64,000 nucleotides of DNA from Synechococcus sp. Tobar12-5m-g (lineage in GTDB: Bacteria; Cyanobacteriota; Cyanobacteriia; PCC-6307; Cyanobiaceae), in contig NZ_JAGQBB010000003.1 in the NCBI RefSeq assembly GCF_024345415.1, forward strand, positions 98,990 through 162,989, given 5' to 3'. Made by a program: the position numbers and the translations under genes. Positions within the stretch are counted from its first letter, which is position 1. Each line of letters begins with the position of its first letter. Shown here one piece after another: positions 52,546 to 63,840 of this stretch. The notes beneath the pieces were generated by a model. That model was given only the letters and a program-made list of their open reading frames with translations, had not been told where the DNA came from and ran no database searches.

Positions 52546-54216
52546 GTGATCGAAGCCGCCGTATCCCCCAGAGCAGCGTCCAGCCAGCCCCCCCAGATCC
52601 TGCTGTTCGCCGAGCCCCTCCTGCGGCAGGGACTGGTTGCCCTGCTCGGCGCTGAGCCGGCCGGCTACCGGCTGGCCAGCGGCGCTGAGGCCCTGGTCGG
52701 GGCTCCCCAGCTGGTGATCTGGAGCCTGGCGGCTCCCCTGGAGCCGGTCAACCTGCTGCGGGAACTGGAACGCCTTGAGCAGCGCTGGCATCCCGCCCCC
52801 CTGCTGCTGCTGTTGCCGGCCACGCCGGGCCTGCGCCGCGACTGGTTGCTGCAATTGCCGGCGGCGGGCCTGCTGCAACAGCCCGACCCCGACCAGTTGC
52901 TTGCGGCCGTGGCCACCCTGCTCGATGGCGGCCGCGTTGTGGAGTTGCAGGGGGATGGCCCGCAGGCAGCCGCCGAGGCCCAGGCTTCAGGGCCCCTGGG
53001 GCTGGGCCAGTGGTTGCTGCAGAGTGGCCTCCAGCAGATTGACGCTGAGCTGCGGCGCTGCCGCCGGCTGCTGGATCCGCCGCCGCAAAGCCTTCTCCTG
53101 GCTCTGGTCCTGGCTGGGCGGGTGCGGGAGCTGGAAGCGGCCCGCAACCTGCTGATCTGGTTGTGGGGACCGATCAGCCTGGCCTGGAGCCAGCCGGAGC
53201 CCACGACCCCGGGGTCGGCCCTGCCCCGGCCCCCGCTCGGCGGCGGCACGGAGATCACCCTGCGCCATCGCACCGCCGAAGGGGTCTGGCAGCTGATTCG
53301 GGAGCGGCTGGCCACCGCCAGCGCCGCTGCGCTGACGCCCGAGCCGAATGGGGCCCTTTTCGCCCTGCAGGGGCTCAGCCCCGAGCGGCGCCGCGATCTG
53401 CTGCTGGCTTTGCTGAGCCAGCTCGATCAGCTGCTGGGCCGTCTGCGGCAGGAGCGACTACGCGGCGACGACCTGCAGGGCCGCTGGCAGCAGCTTCAAC
53501 CGGAACTGCGCCGCCATGCCCTGCGCCAGATGGCCGGGCCCTACGTGCAACTGCCCCAGCAGGGTCAGTTGCTTCCCGTCGCCGACACCCTGAGCGGCCT
53601 CAGCGACCTGGCCCTCACCGACCCCGATCTGCCCCCCTGCCTGCCGATGCTCACGGCCCTGCTCAGCGCCCAGCCCCTGCTGGTCGATGGCCGGCTGCTG
53701 GCGCCGGATGAACCCCAGGCCCTGCTCTATCTCGAGGCGCTGGTAGGCAACTGGCTGGTCCGCACCGCGGAACTGATCAGCGGCGAGGTGCTGGCCTGCT
53801 GCGGAGACTGGCCCGAGCTGCGCCGCTATCTGCTGGTTCAGGAGTTGCTGGCCACCCGCAGCCTGGAACGGCTGCGCAACCAGCTCAATGCCCGCCAGCG
53901 CTGGAGTGCCTGGTTCGAGCGGCCAATCCAACTCTACGAGAGCCGCCGGCTGCTCTACCGGCTTGAGGGGGGCACCATCTTGCCCCTGCTGCTCACCGAG
54001 CCCCGCGACCAGGAGCTCCGGCAACTGGGCTGGCTGCAGCAGGTGGTCACCCTGGCCCTGGAAACCCGTGACGCCCTGGCCCCCCAGCTCCAGGCCCTCT
54101 TGCGGCGCCTCGGCGATCTGTTCGTGGTGGTGCTCACCCAGGTGGTGGGGCGGGCGATCGGGCTGGTGGGGCGCGGCATCCTGCAGGGCATGGGCCGGAG
54201 CGTCAGCCGGAGCTGA
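52546..54216 (+). CDS. DUF3685 (Ycf55-like) cyanobacterial protein
   Basis: 556 residues. The N-terminal 120 residues resemble a receiver domain without its phosphorylation Asp (PQILLFAEPLLRQGLVALLG). The rest is a long Leu-rich helical domain, ending LFVVVLTQVVGRAIGLVGRG, as in the DUF3685/Ycf55 family of cyanobacteria and red-algal plastids. Function unknown. The start is uncertain between GTG 52546 and codons a little downstream. Confidence 0.75.
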   Translation: MIEAAVSPRAASSQPPQILLFAEPLLRQGLVALLGAEPAGYRLASGAEALVGAPQLVIWSLAAPLEPVNLLRELERLEQRWHPAPLLLLLPATPGLRRDWLLQLPAAGLLQQPDPDQLLAAVATLLDGGRVVELQGDGPQAAAEAQASGPLGLGQWLLQSGLQQIDAELRRCRRLLDPPPQSLLLALVLAGRVRELEAARNLLIWLWGPISLAWSQPEPTTPGSALPRPPLGGGTEITLRHRTAEGVWQLIRERLATASAAALTPEPNGALFALQGLSPERRRDLLLALLSQLDQLLGRLRQERLRGDDLQGRWQQLQPELRRHALRQMAGPYVQLPQQGQLLPVADTLSGLSDLALTDPDLPPCLPMLTALLSAQPLLVDGRLLAPDEPQALLYLEALVGNWLVRTAELISGEVLACCGDWPELRRYLLVQELLATRSLERLRNQLNARQRWSAWFERPIQLYESRRLLYRLEGGTILPLLLTEPRDQELRQLGWLQQVVTLALETRDALAPQLQALLRRLGDLFVVVLTQVVGRAIGLVGRGILQGMGRSVSRS

Positions 54217-54280
54217 GCGGCCCTGGGCAGCTGGTGCGCTGCTGGACCGTCACAATGGCGCCAGCTCCCCCACCCACCGG

Positions 54281-54852
54281 TTGCGCGTGCCCCCCAGCCC
54301 TGCCCCCCTCCTGCACCGCCTGCTTGGGCTGGTTCTGGTCTTGCTGATCGCGACTGCAGGGGGGAGCCCGGCCCAGGCTGCCCTCACCACCAACAGCTAC
54401 GACGGCAACATCTACGCCCTCTACGCCGGCAACGGCTCCCTGGTGCCCCCCCGCAGCAGCCTGGAGCAGGCGATGGCCGATCACCGCGCCGCCGTGGTGG
54501 TGTACTACCTCGATGACAGCGCCGACAGCAAGCAGTTCTCGCCGGTGCTCAACGAGCTGCAACGGCTCTGGGGCCGGTCGGTCGAGCTGATCCCCCTCAC
54601 CACCGACGCCCTTCAGAACCGACCGGAGACGGGGCCGACCGATCCGGCCCACTACTGGAAGGGCGAGATCCCCCAGGTGGTGGTGTTCGATCCGCAGGGT
54701 GAGGTGATTCTCGAAGGAAGCGGCCAGGTCGACATCGATGTGATCAACGCCGCCCTTACCCGGGCCACGGGCCTTGATCCCACGGCCGGAGCCGGCACCA
54801 GCACCACCCGCAGCTTCAACGAGCTGAACAGTGAAGTGGTGCCGGCCGGCTG

Positions 54853-54853
<1 letters not shown>
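54281..54853 (+). CDS. Thylakoid thioredoxin-like photosystem I accumulation factor
   Basis: 190 residues from TTG 54281 (GTG 54287 is an alternative). A signal or anchor (LLGLVLVLLIATAGGSPAQA) precedes a thioredoxin-like fold: NSYDGNIYALYAGNGSLVPP, VVVYYLDDSADSKQFSPVLN and EIPQVVVFDPQGEVILEG. The CxxC of true thioredoxins is absent. This matches the cyanobacterial family described as thylakoid membrane photosystem I accumulation factor. The stop TGA shares its last base with the fumC ATG. Confidence 0.8.
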
Positions 54854-56244
<1,391 letters not shown>

Positions 56245-56246
56245 CC

Positions 56247-57017
56247 ATGGCACGATCCCAGCCGGTGGCCCGCTCGCCGATGGCCCAGTTTCGATCCACA
56301 ACCTGGTATGAGCGGCAGCTGCGACGGCATCAATCCCCCTTCTACCGCCTGCTGGATCGCTCCTTCGGCTTTCGGGTGCTGATGGCCGCCCTCGCCTCCT
56401 TCTGTCTTCTGGCCGTGGTCAATCGCTTTGAGAACTGCCATGGCGCGCAGGCAAAAGACAACTGACTGACCAGCAGCTTCTACGAGATCGTCAGCATTGG
56501 CAACGTTGAATCCTTCAGCATTGTTGCGGCCGGATTGGTGTACATCCTGGAAGCAGGACGCCGCAAGGAGAAGGAGCACCAGGAATACTTCGAGCTGATC
56601 ATCGCCGCCAGGGAATCAGGTTTCAAGGGTCACCTGGGGCGGATCAGGGCGCTCGAGGATCTTGCAGCCGATGGCCTCTGGCAGGACGATTTCGATTTGC
56701 ACGGAAACCATCTGGAAGGATTGAGCCTGCCAGGCAGTCGCTGGAGAGGTGTGGATTTCACGGGCTCCCGTCTTCAGGGAGCCAACTTCAGGCAGGCGGA
56801 CCTGCAGGTGGCGATGTTTGTCAACGCGGATCTGAGCGGCGCGAACTTTCGGGATGCCGATCTCCGCGGCGCCCAGTTCAACAACTCCAGCCTCAGGGAA
56901 GCTGATCTGAGGGGCGCAAACCTGGAAGGAACCTCCTTCTCGGGAGCCAACCTCACAGGCGCAACAGTCGATCAAAATGCCCCAATCGCCGCGCGGCAGC
57001 AACCTCAGCAGCCGTAA
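56247..57017 (+). pseudogene. Membrane-anchored pentapeptide-repeat protein with an in-frame stop
   Basis: The first part (ATG 56247) has a hydrophobic segment VLMAALASFCLLAVV and stops at TGA 56463-56465. The same frame goes on without interruption: SFYEIVSIGNVESFSIVAAG, LVYILEAGRRKEKEHQEYFE, then A(D/N)Lxx pentapeptide repeats (LSGANFRDADLRGAQFNNSS) to 57017. One nonsense change in what was probably a single 256-codon gene explains both parts. A re-start at GTG 56535 could give the repeat domain alone but would cut a membrane span. The gene follows fumC closely. Confidence 0.65.
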
Positions 57018-57061
57018 CGCCGTCAACCTGCCGTCCCACTGGCATGGAACGGATTGACTTG

Positions 57062-57125
57062 GCACCCATTGGCTCGGATGTCATTGGCTTGGATTCCATT
57101 GGATTGAGCCCCATTGGATTGGAGC
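57062..57125 (+). repeat. Four imperfect 15-16 bp tandem repeats (CATTGG-type)
   Basis: Units beginning CATTGG (first ccCATTGGCTCGGATGT, then CATTGGCTTGGATTC, CATTGGATTGAGCC, CATTGGATTGGAG) run head to tail between the pentapeptide gene and the next gene. A 65-codon frame from 57044 reads them as IGLDSIGLSPIG-like peptides, reminiscent of decayed pentapeptide repeats. The frame has no other support as a gene. Confidence 0.5.
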
Positions 57126-57272
57126 AGATCTGGTTCTGCGGAAGATCTCATCTCCTCAGGGCCAGCATCAAGACCTGCCGCGAGATTGTTTCGATTCAAG
57201 AATCAACGCGGCCCTTGGGTGAGGCGAGTGTGCAAGGTTGAATTATCCCGATGACACGCTTCGGAATCCTCC

Positions 57273-57785
57273 ATGCTCAACCGGAAGACTGTGTTTCGCC
57301 ATGGCCTGCTGCTTGGTGGCCTTGCCCTCGGACTGCTGACAGTCCCGTCTCCCGGACGGGCCGAGGTGCTTTACAAGCTCGACACCACCTGCACGATCAA
57401 GGGGGGCGCCCCCATGCCCTGCACCGTGGTGGCCACCAACGAAGGCACGGCCACCCTCTACAAGCACACCCTGGCGGCGAGCACGGAAACGATCCGCGTC
57501 AAGGACGCTCCGATACGGATGGACCGTTGGCTGACTGCCACGAAGGAGTGGCAACCCCTGAGTCAGGCCGGCGCCCGCTTCTCCACCAACACCGTGTGCT
57601 TCAACGGCCTCGACTTCTGCGTGGTGAACCCCAACTACCTCAACAGCGTTCGCGAGAGCAACCCAACGGCTACGGCCGAGCGTGATCTGGTGCGGGTCCA
57701 TTTCGGAGCCGATGGCAGGGTCGATATCACTTGCTACGACGACGGCTGCGCGATGTTTCAGAAATGCGCGGTGATTCAGAAATGA
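57273..57785 (+). CDS. Secreted hypothetical protein
   Basis: 170 residues with a signal peptide (HGLLLGGLALGLLTVPSPG, cleaved near GRA-E). The mature part has six or more cysteines (TTCTIKGGAPMPC, VCFNGLDFC, ITCYDDGCAM, KCAVIQK), so a disulphide-rich periplasmic or extracellular protein is likely. Family unknown. Its stop overlaps the next ATG by 4 bp (57782-57785), so both are co-translated. Confidence 0.7.
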   Translation: MLNRKTVFRHGLLLGGLALGLLTVPSPGRAEVLYKLDTTCTIKGGAPMPCTVVATNEGTATLYKHTLAASTETIRVKDAPIRMDRWLTATKEWQPLSQAGARFSTNTVCFNGLDFCVVNPNYLNSVRESNPTATAERDLVRVHFGADGRVDITCYDDGCAMFQKCAVIQK

Positions 57786-58789
57786 AGGTGTTCGCAGGTA
57801 TCAGCAGCCTCGTGCTCACAGGTGTACTGGCCCTGCCGGCTGGCGCAGGATTTGCCCTTGATCGCGCCTCCTTCGCTTCAGCAGGCACCTCATCTGATCT
57901 GATCGCCCGTGGTGGTGGAGGTGGCAGCCGTGGTGGTGGAGGTGGCAGCCGTGGCGGTGGCGGTGGAAGTCGTGGTGGTGGAGGTGGCAATCGCGGGGGA
58001 GGTGCTGCAAGGGCCAATACAGGCTTCAGCGGCGGTGGCGGTGGCCTCAATCGCGGCGATTCCCGCCCGAGCGGTGGCTGGAGCAACAAGGTGGGAAGCG
58101 GGGCTGCCCGTCCCTCGATGGATCGTCCCAGTGCCGGCAGCCGGGACATCAGTCGACCGAACGCCGGCAGCCGAGATCTCAATCGGCCGAGTGCGGGCAC
58201 CCGGGACTTGAACCGACCCAATGCCGGAACCCGTGATCTCAGCCTCTCCACCGCCGGCACCCGTGATCTCAGTCGTGATGTGAACCAGAATGTCAATGTC
58301 AACCGCGATCTCAACCGGAGCATCGATCGCAACTTCAGCGTCAACCGCAACTGGGATCGTCGCGTCGACATCAACAACGTGAATGTGCGCCCGGGCTGGG
58401 CCCGGCCAGGCTGGGGGGTGGCACGCCCCTGGAACACCGGCTGGTATGGCGGCTGGTCCACCCCCACCTGGGGCTGGTGGGGAGCCCGCGCCGCTGCCTG
58501 GGGCGTGGGCTCCCTGGCCACCGCGGCGATCATCAACAATGCTGTCGACAACGCCGTGAACACCAACTCCACCTACATCGTGGTGCCCAATTCGAACTAC
58601 CAGTTGGTCTTCGGCTCTGTCCAGCCCTCCGGCACTTCCGCGATCAGCTTCGCGGTCACCGACAGTGGCAGCACCTATCAGCTGACGGCCGATTGTCAGT
58701 CGGGCTTGCTCAATGGCCAGGAGCCCCAGAGTGCCGCGGACGCGGAGCTGCTCAATGCCGCCTGCCAGGTGGCCTTCGGCAACGCCTGA
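57782..58789 (+). CDS. Secreted glycine-rich repeat protein
   Basis: 335 residues from ATG 57782. A signal peptide is followed by four GGGGGSR/NR units, then five 10-residue repeats of type RPNAGTRDLN, an Asn/Arg-rich stretch (NVNVNRDLNRSIDRNFSVNR), a Trp-rich segment (RPWNTGWYGGWSTPTWGWW) and a short globular end with two cysteines. Low-complexity order suggests a cell-surface or sticky envelope protein. I do not know the family. It is coupled to the Cys-rich protein upstream. Confidence 0.75.
   Translation: MKVFAGISSLVLTGVLALPAGAGFALDRASFASAGTSSDLIARGGGGGSRGGGGGSRGGGGGSRGGGGGNRGGGAARANTGFSGGGGGLNRGDSRPSGGWSNKVGSGAARPSMDRPSAGSRDISRPNAGSRDLNRPSAGTRDLNRPNAGTRDLSLSTAGTRDLSRDVNQNVNVNRDLNRSIDRNFSVNRNWDRRVDINNVNVRPGWARPGWGVARPWNTGWYGGWSTPTWGWWGARAAAWGVGSLATAAIINNAVDNAVNTNSTYIVVPNSNYQLVFGSVQPSGTSAISFAVTDSGSTYQLTADCQSGLLNGQEPQSAADAELLNAACQVAFGNA
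58124..58273 (+). repeat. Five tandem 30-bp coding repeats
   Basis: Encodes RPSAGSRDIS, RPNAGSRDLN, RPSAGTRDLN, RPNAGTRDLS and LSTAGTRDLS in a row. The DNA units differ at several silent sites, so the array is old and kept at protein level. Confidence 0.85.
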
Positions 58790-58818
58790 CCAGAGAGGAG
58801 ATGCCGGCAGGGGCTTCT

Positions 58819-59802
58819 TCAGGCCCCAGCGCCGGCTCCGCTGACGCGCACGATGCAGCGGAAACCCAGGTGGCAAGTGGAGGTGTCGATGCCCTGGGCC
58901 ATGCGGGCGGCTGGTCGGTAACGGCGGCAATAGCTGGGGGCACAAAGAAACGAGCCCCCCTTCATCACCTTGCGGGGAATCGCGCCGTGCTGGGAGGCGC
59001 GATCGATGCTGGCCTCACGGGCCTGCTTCGCGGAGGCACAACAGCCTTCCGCCACGGCTGCCCTGTGCCCATGGTCCCGGTACCAGCTATCGGTCCACTC
59101 CCAGACGTTGCCGATGCAATCGAAGAGGCCAAAACCGTTGGCAGGAAAAGCGCCCACCGGGGACGTACCCGCGAAGCCATCGACCAGGCTGTTGTGGTGC
59201 GGGAAGTCGCCCTGGAAGGTGTTGGCCACCGGGCGGCCTCCCGGATGCAGCTCCTCCCCCCAGGCGAATTCAGCGCCTTCGCGCCCGCCCCACGCGGCCC
59301 GCTCCCATTCGGCCTCGGTCGGTAGCTGCTTGCCGCTCCAGGCGGCATAGGCCGCCGCATCCTCGTGGGCCACATGCACCACGGGATTGTTGGGGCGATG
59401 CTTGATCGAACTGCCGGGGCCCTCTGGGTGACGCCAGTCGGCACCGGGGATGTACTGCCACCAGCGGTAGGGATCGCCCTGGCCCACCGGCCCCGGTGGC
59501 GGCACGAAGACGATCGAGGCCGGCGCCAGCAACTCCGGCAGCGCATCGGGATAGAGGGCCGGATCGGCAGGCCGCTCGGCGCTGGTGCGGTGGCCCGTGG
59601 CCTTCACGAACTTCAGGAACTGGGCGTTGGTGACCGGTGAGCGGTCGATCCAGAACCCTTCGACAGCCACCCGATGGGCCGGTGCCTCCTCGGGGTAATG
59701 GGCGTCGGAGCCCATCATGAAGCTGCCCCCCGGAATCCAGACCATCTCCCGGGCCGGGGGGCGACCCGGCCCGGGGCGGCGGCTGGCGGTGGCCAGGCTC
59801 AT
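58819..59802 (-). CDS. Formylglycine-generating enzyme (sulfatase-modifying factor)
   Basis: 327 residues. FGE-family fold throughout (MVWIPGGSFMMGSDAHYPEE, LPTEAEWERAAWGG, NVWEWTDSWY). The two copper-binding active-site cysteines are present, Cys287 and Cys292 in GGSFLCAPSYCRRYRPAAR, so it should be a true FGE and not just a family member. It oxidises the sulfatase Cys to formylglycine with oxygen. It is encoded 8 bp after the sulfatase gene on the same strand, an obvious maturation partner. Confidence 0.93.
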   Translation of the reverse strand: MSLATASRRPGPGRPPAREMVWIPGGSFMMGSDAHYPEEAPAHRVAVEGFWIDRSPVTNAQFLKFVKATGHRTSAERPADPALYPDALPELLAPASIVFVPPPGPVGQGDPYRWWQYIPGADWRHPEGPGSSIKHRPNNPVVHVAHEDAAAYAAWSGKQLPTEAEWERAAWGGREGAEFAWGEELHPGGRPVANTFQGDFPHHNSLVDGFAGTSPVGAFPANGFGLFDCIGNVWEWTDSWYRDHGHRAAVAEGCCASAKQAREASIDRASQHGAIPRKVMKGGSFLCAPSYCRRYRPAARMAQGIDTSTCHLGFRCIVRVSGAGAGA

Positions 59803-59810
59803 CGGCAGAT

Positions 59811-61319
59811 TCAGCTGGCGCCCCCTGCCGAGATCATCTTTTCCAGCACGTCGCTGATCGTGAAGCTGGCCGCCTTCTGACGGGGCGGGTACTTCTGGAA
59901 CGAGGCCAGGAACTCCGCCACGAAGGACTGAGCCGGGACCAGCATGAAGGCATGGTCGAGCAACCAGTCCCAGTAGGTGTTGGAGGTGATGTCGGCCCGC
60001 TCGTAGGGATCGGTGAGCAGGTTGAAGATCTTGGGCACCCGCAGCGCGGTGAAGGGCTCGGCCCAGATCTGAAGTGTGCCGGCCTGGCGCTGCTCCATGA
60101 ACACGAACTTCCAGTTGTCGTAGCGCAGGCCGGTGAGATCACCGTCGTCGGAGAAATAGAAGAACTCCACCCGTGGGCTCTTGCCTGTCTTGCCCGTCCA
60201 GTAGTCGAGCATGTTGTAGCCATCGAGGTGGATGTGGAAGTTCTTGCTTCCCACCTGATGGCCGTCGAGGAGCTTCTGCTTGATCTCCGGCTCACCGGCG
60301 GCAGCCATCAGCGTGGGCAGCCAGTCGAGATGGCTCACGACGCCCGTGAACAGGGTGCCGGGCTCAATCTGTCCTGGCCAGCGCACCAGGGCTGGCACCC
60401 GGTAGGCCCCCTCCCAGTTGGAGTTCTTCTCGTTGCGGAAGGGGGTCATGCCGGCATCGGGCCAGCTGTTCATGTGGGGGCCGTTGTCGGTGCTGTACAT
60501 CACGATCGTGTCGTTGGCGATGCCCAGCTCATCCACCAGATCCAGCATCTGGCCGATGCAGTTGTCGTGGTAGATCATCACGTCGTGGTATTCCGACTGC
60601 CAACGCCCGGATTGGCCCACATCCTGGGGCCGTGCGTGGGTGCGGAAGTGCATGTGGGTGGTGTTGAACCACACGAAGAAGGGCTCACCGGAGGCCACCG
60701 CATCGCGGATGAAGCGCTTGGCCTCGGCCATGAACTCCTCGTCGCAGTTCTCCATCCGGTGCTTGGTGAGCGGTCCGGTGTTCTCGATCCGCTGGGTGCC
60801 GTCACCGTTGGCCCAGCAGTGCAGCACACCGCGGGGGGCGAAGCGCTTGCGGAAGTTCGGGAACTCCGGATCATCCGCCTTGGGATAATCCCGTAACTCA
60901 GGTTCCTCCTCGGCGTTGAGGTGGTACAGGTTGCCGAAGAACTCATCGAAGCCGTGCATCGTCGGCAGATGCTCGTCCCGGTCGCCGAAGTGGTTCTTGC
61001 CGAACTGGCCGGTGCGGTAGCCCAGGGGCTGGAGCAGCTCGGCGATGGTGGGGTCCTCGGCCCGGAAGCCCAGTTCGGCGCCGGGGAGGCCCACCTTGCT
61101 GAGGCCGGTGCGGAACACGCTCTGGCCGGAGATGAAGGCGGCGCGGCCGGCGGTGCAGCTCTGCTCGGCGTAGTAATGGATGAAGCGGCCGCCTTCCTTG
61201 GCCACCCGGTCGATGTTGGGGGTCTGGTAACCCATCAGCCCATCGCTGTAGCAGCTGAGGTTGCTCTGGCCGATGTCGTCGCCCCAGAGGATCAGGATGT
61301 TGGGTTGGCCGTTGGGCAT
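59811..61319 (-). CDS. Arylsulfatase, Cys-type
   Basis: 502 residues. The sulfatase motif C-T-A-G-R lies at 55-59 (EQSCTAGRAAFISGQ), with Cys55 the residue turned into formylglycine. Metal-binding acids are visible in LWGDDIGQSN and STDNGPHMNSWPD. No signal peptide is seen, so it may act in the cytoplasm. It hydrolyses sulfate esters; the substrate is unknown, but sulfate scavenging from organic sulfate fits. It leads the sulfatase-FGE operon, divergent from an AraC-type regulator. Confidence 0.93.
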   Translation of the reverse strand: MPNGQPNILILWGDDIGQSNLSCYSDGLMGYQTPNIDRVAKEGGRFIHYYAEQSCTAGRAAFISGQSVFRTGLSKVGLPGAELGFRAEDPTIAELLQPLGYRTGQFGKNHFGDRDEHLPTMHGFDEFFGNLYHLNAEEEPELRDYPKADDPEFPNFRKRFAPRGVLHCWANGDGTQRIENTGPLTKHRMENCDEEFMAEAKRFIRDAVASGEPFFVWFNTTHMHFRTHARPQDVGQSGRWQSEYHDVMIYHDNCIGQMLDLVDELGIANDTIVMYSTDNGPHMNSWPDAGMTPFRNEKNSNWEGAYRVPALVRWPGQIEPGTLFTGVVSHLDWLPTLMAAAGEPEIKQKLLDGHQVGSKNFHIHLDGYNMLDYWTGKTGKSPRVEFFYFSDDGDLTGLRYDNWKFVFMEQRQAGTLQIWAEPFTALRVPKIFNLLTDPYERADITSNTYWDWLLDHAFMLVPAQSFVAEFLASFQKYPPRQKAASFTISDVLEKMISAGGAS

Positions 61320-61419
61320 GGTGGGAAAAGGACCAGGAGGGTGTCAGTGGTGGTGGAGTGCCCCGGCGGGTGTGCTCCGACGACAAGGATCATGACCACC
61401 GTGGCAGGGTGGGACCACT

Positions 61420-61437
61420 CAAAAAGTGCATTTTTTG
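61420..61437. promoter_or_regulatory. Interrupted palindrome at the start of the AraC gene
   Basis: CAAAAA and TTTTTG flank GTGCAT, overlapping the GTG start of the regulator and facing the sulfatase promoter region (61320-61425). It could be an operator for autoregulation or for the divergent sulfatase operon. Only the symmetry supports this. Confidence 0.3.
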
Positions 61438-62428
61438 ACGGTGCACGGTTTCCTTAACCCCGGCGACCTCTCCCTCGAGACCCTGGTCCCCCAGGGTTCA
61501 CACCCGTTCGGCTGCATCGAGCAGTTGCAGGAAGGGGTCCGGGCCATGGGGTTGCCGCTGGATCTGATCCAACTGGAAGCGGGACGGTTGTCGGGGGAGC
61601 TGCTGCCCCTTCAGGTGGGCCCGCTGCAGCTCCTGCGGTTGCGGGCGGACCGGGGGCTCCACGGCCGCGGGAGCAAACCCCTGGGCCGCCAGGTGGTGGC
61701 CCTGGATCTGGAGCCGTGGCGCCACCAACAGCCCCTCGTGGCCCACGGGGTACGGCTGCCATCGGACAGCCTGTTCGGCCTGGCGCCCAGTGGAGGAATC
61801 CATCTCAGCACCGGCGGACCCTGCTCCCTGGCGATTCTGACGATTGAACGCCAGACTTTCCTGCGCTGGGCCACCGATCTGGGCTGCCCTGAGCTGGATG
61901 GGGCAGCCTTCGATCGCAACTGGTTCGCGATTTACCCTCACTTGCAGGAGGGGTTGAGGGCCTACCTGCGCCAGCTGTTCGCGGTGGCGGAACGGCAGCC
62001 GGCACGGCTGCTGGGGTCCCACCGCTGGTCTCGATTGGTGGCGGAGGATCTGGTTCCCCTCGTGGTGGAAGCCCTGGCCTCGCTGGCTGGCCAGGCCAAC
62101 CGCTCGCAGCGGCCGATCGCCCGGATCGAGCTGGTCAAGGCCACCCAGCGGTGGATGGATGAGCACCCAATGGAACCGATCACCCTCGACGCCCTTTGCA
62201 GGCGGGTGCATGCCGGGCGCAGAAGCCTGATCCAGGGCTTTCGCGAGCATCTGGGGATGGGGCCGATGGCCTACCTCAAGAGGCAACGGCTCCATGGCGC
62301 CCGGCGGGTCTTGCTGGCTGCCGACCCCGCCCAAACCTGCGTGGCTTCGGTGGCCGGGGAGTTCGGCTTCCTCAACGCCGGCCATTTCGCCATCGCCTAC
62401 CGGGAGCTGTTCGGCGAGCGGCCCAGCA

Positions 62429-63528
<1,100 letters not shown>

Positions 63529-63532
<4 letters not shown>

Positions 63533-63840
63533 GCCGCCCCCAGCCGGCCTTTCCGCCAGCGCAGAAACGGGATCGACACCACCAAGGTGACCAGGAGGTA
63601 GGCCAGACGGCCAGTTTCAGGCCGGGCATCCCTGCACCGTAGGTGGAGGCAAACAGCAGTGCCAGGCCCGGGTTGCGCATCGATGTGACCAGGGCCACGG
63701 TGGTGCGCTCGCGCGGCTCTGGGCCAGCCATGAGTTCGAAGGATGTGTCGTCGTTGATGGGAGCCAGCACGGCTGTGGTCGTTGCTTTTGTCGAGGAGTT
63801 GCATTGGGTGATTGTTCGGCCCACAAGCGGTACTTCTAAG
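63529..63840 (-). pseudogene. C-terminal remnant of a bile acid:sodium-symporter-type transporter, cut by an IS
   Basis: Reading leftwards from the IS boundary, the frame gives AGPEPRERTTVALVTSMRN, then PGLALLFASTYGAGMPGLKLA. It then shifts one base (a C lost in a GTCCTGG-like site near 63610) to YLLVTLVVSIPFLRWRKG and a stop. The RTTVALVTSMRNPGLALL motif is typical of the SBF/bile acid-sodium symporter group. The N-terminal two thirds is absent, replaced by the IS end at 63841. Dead by truncation regardless of the frameshift. Confidence 0.7.
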
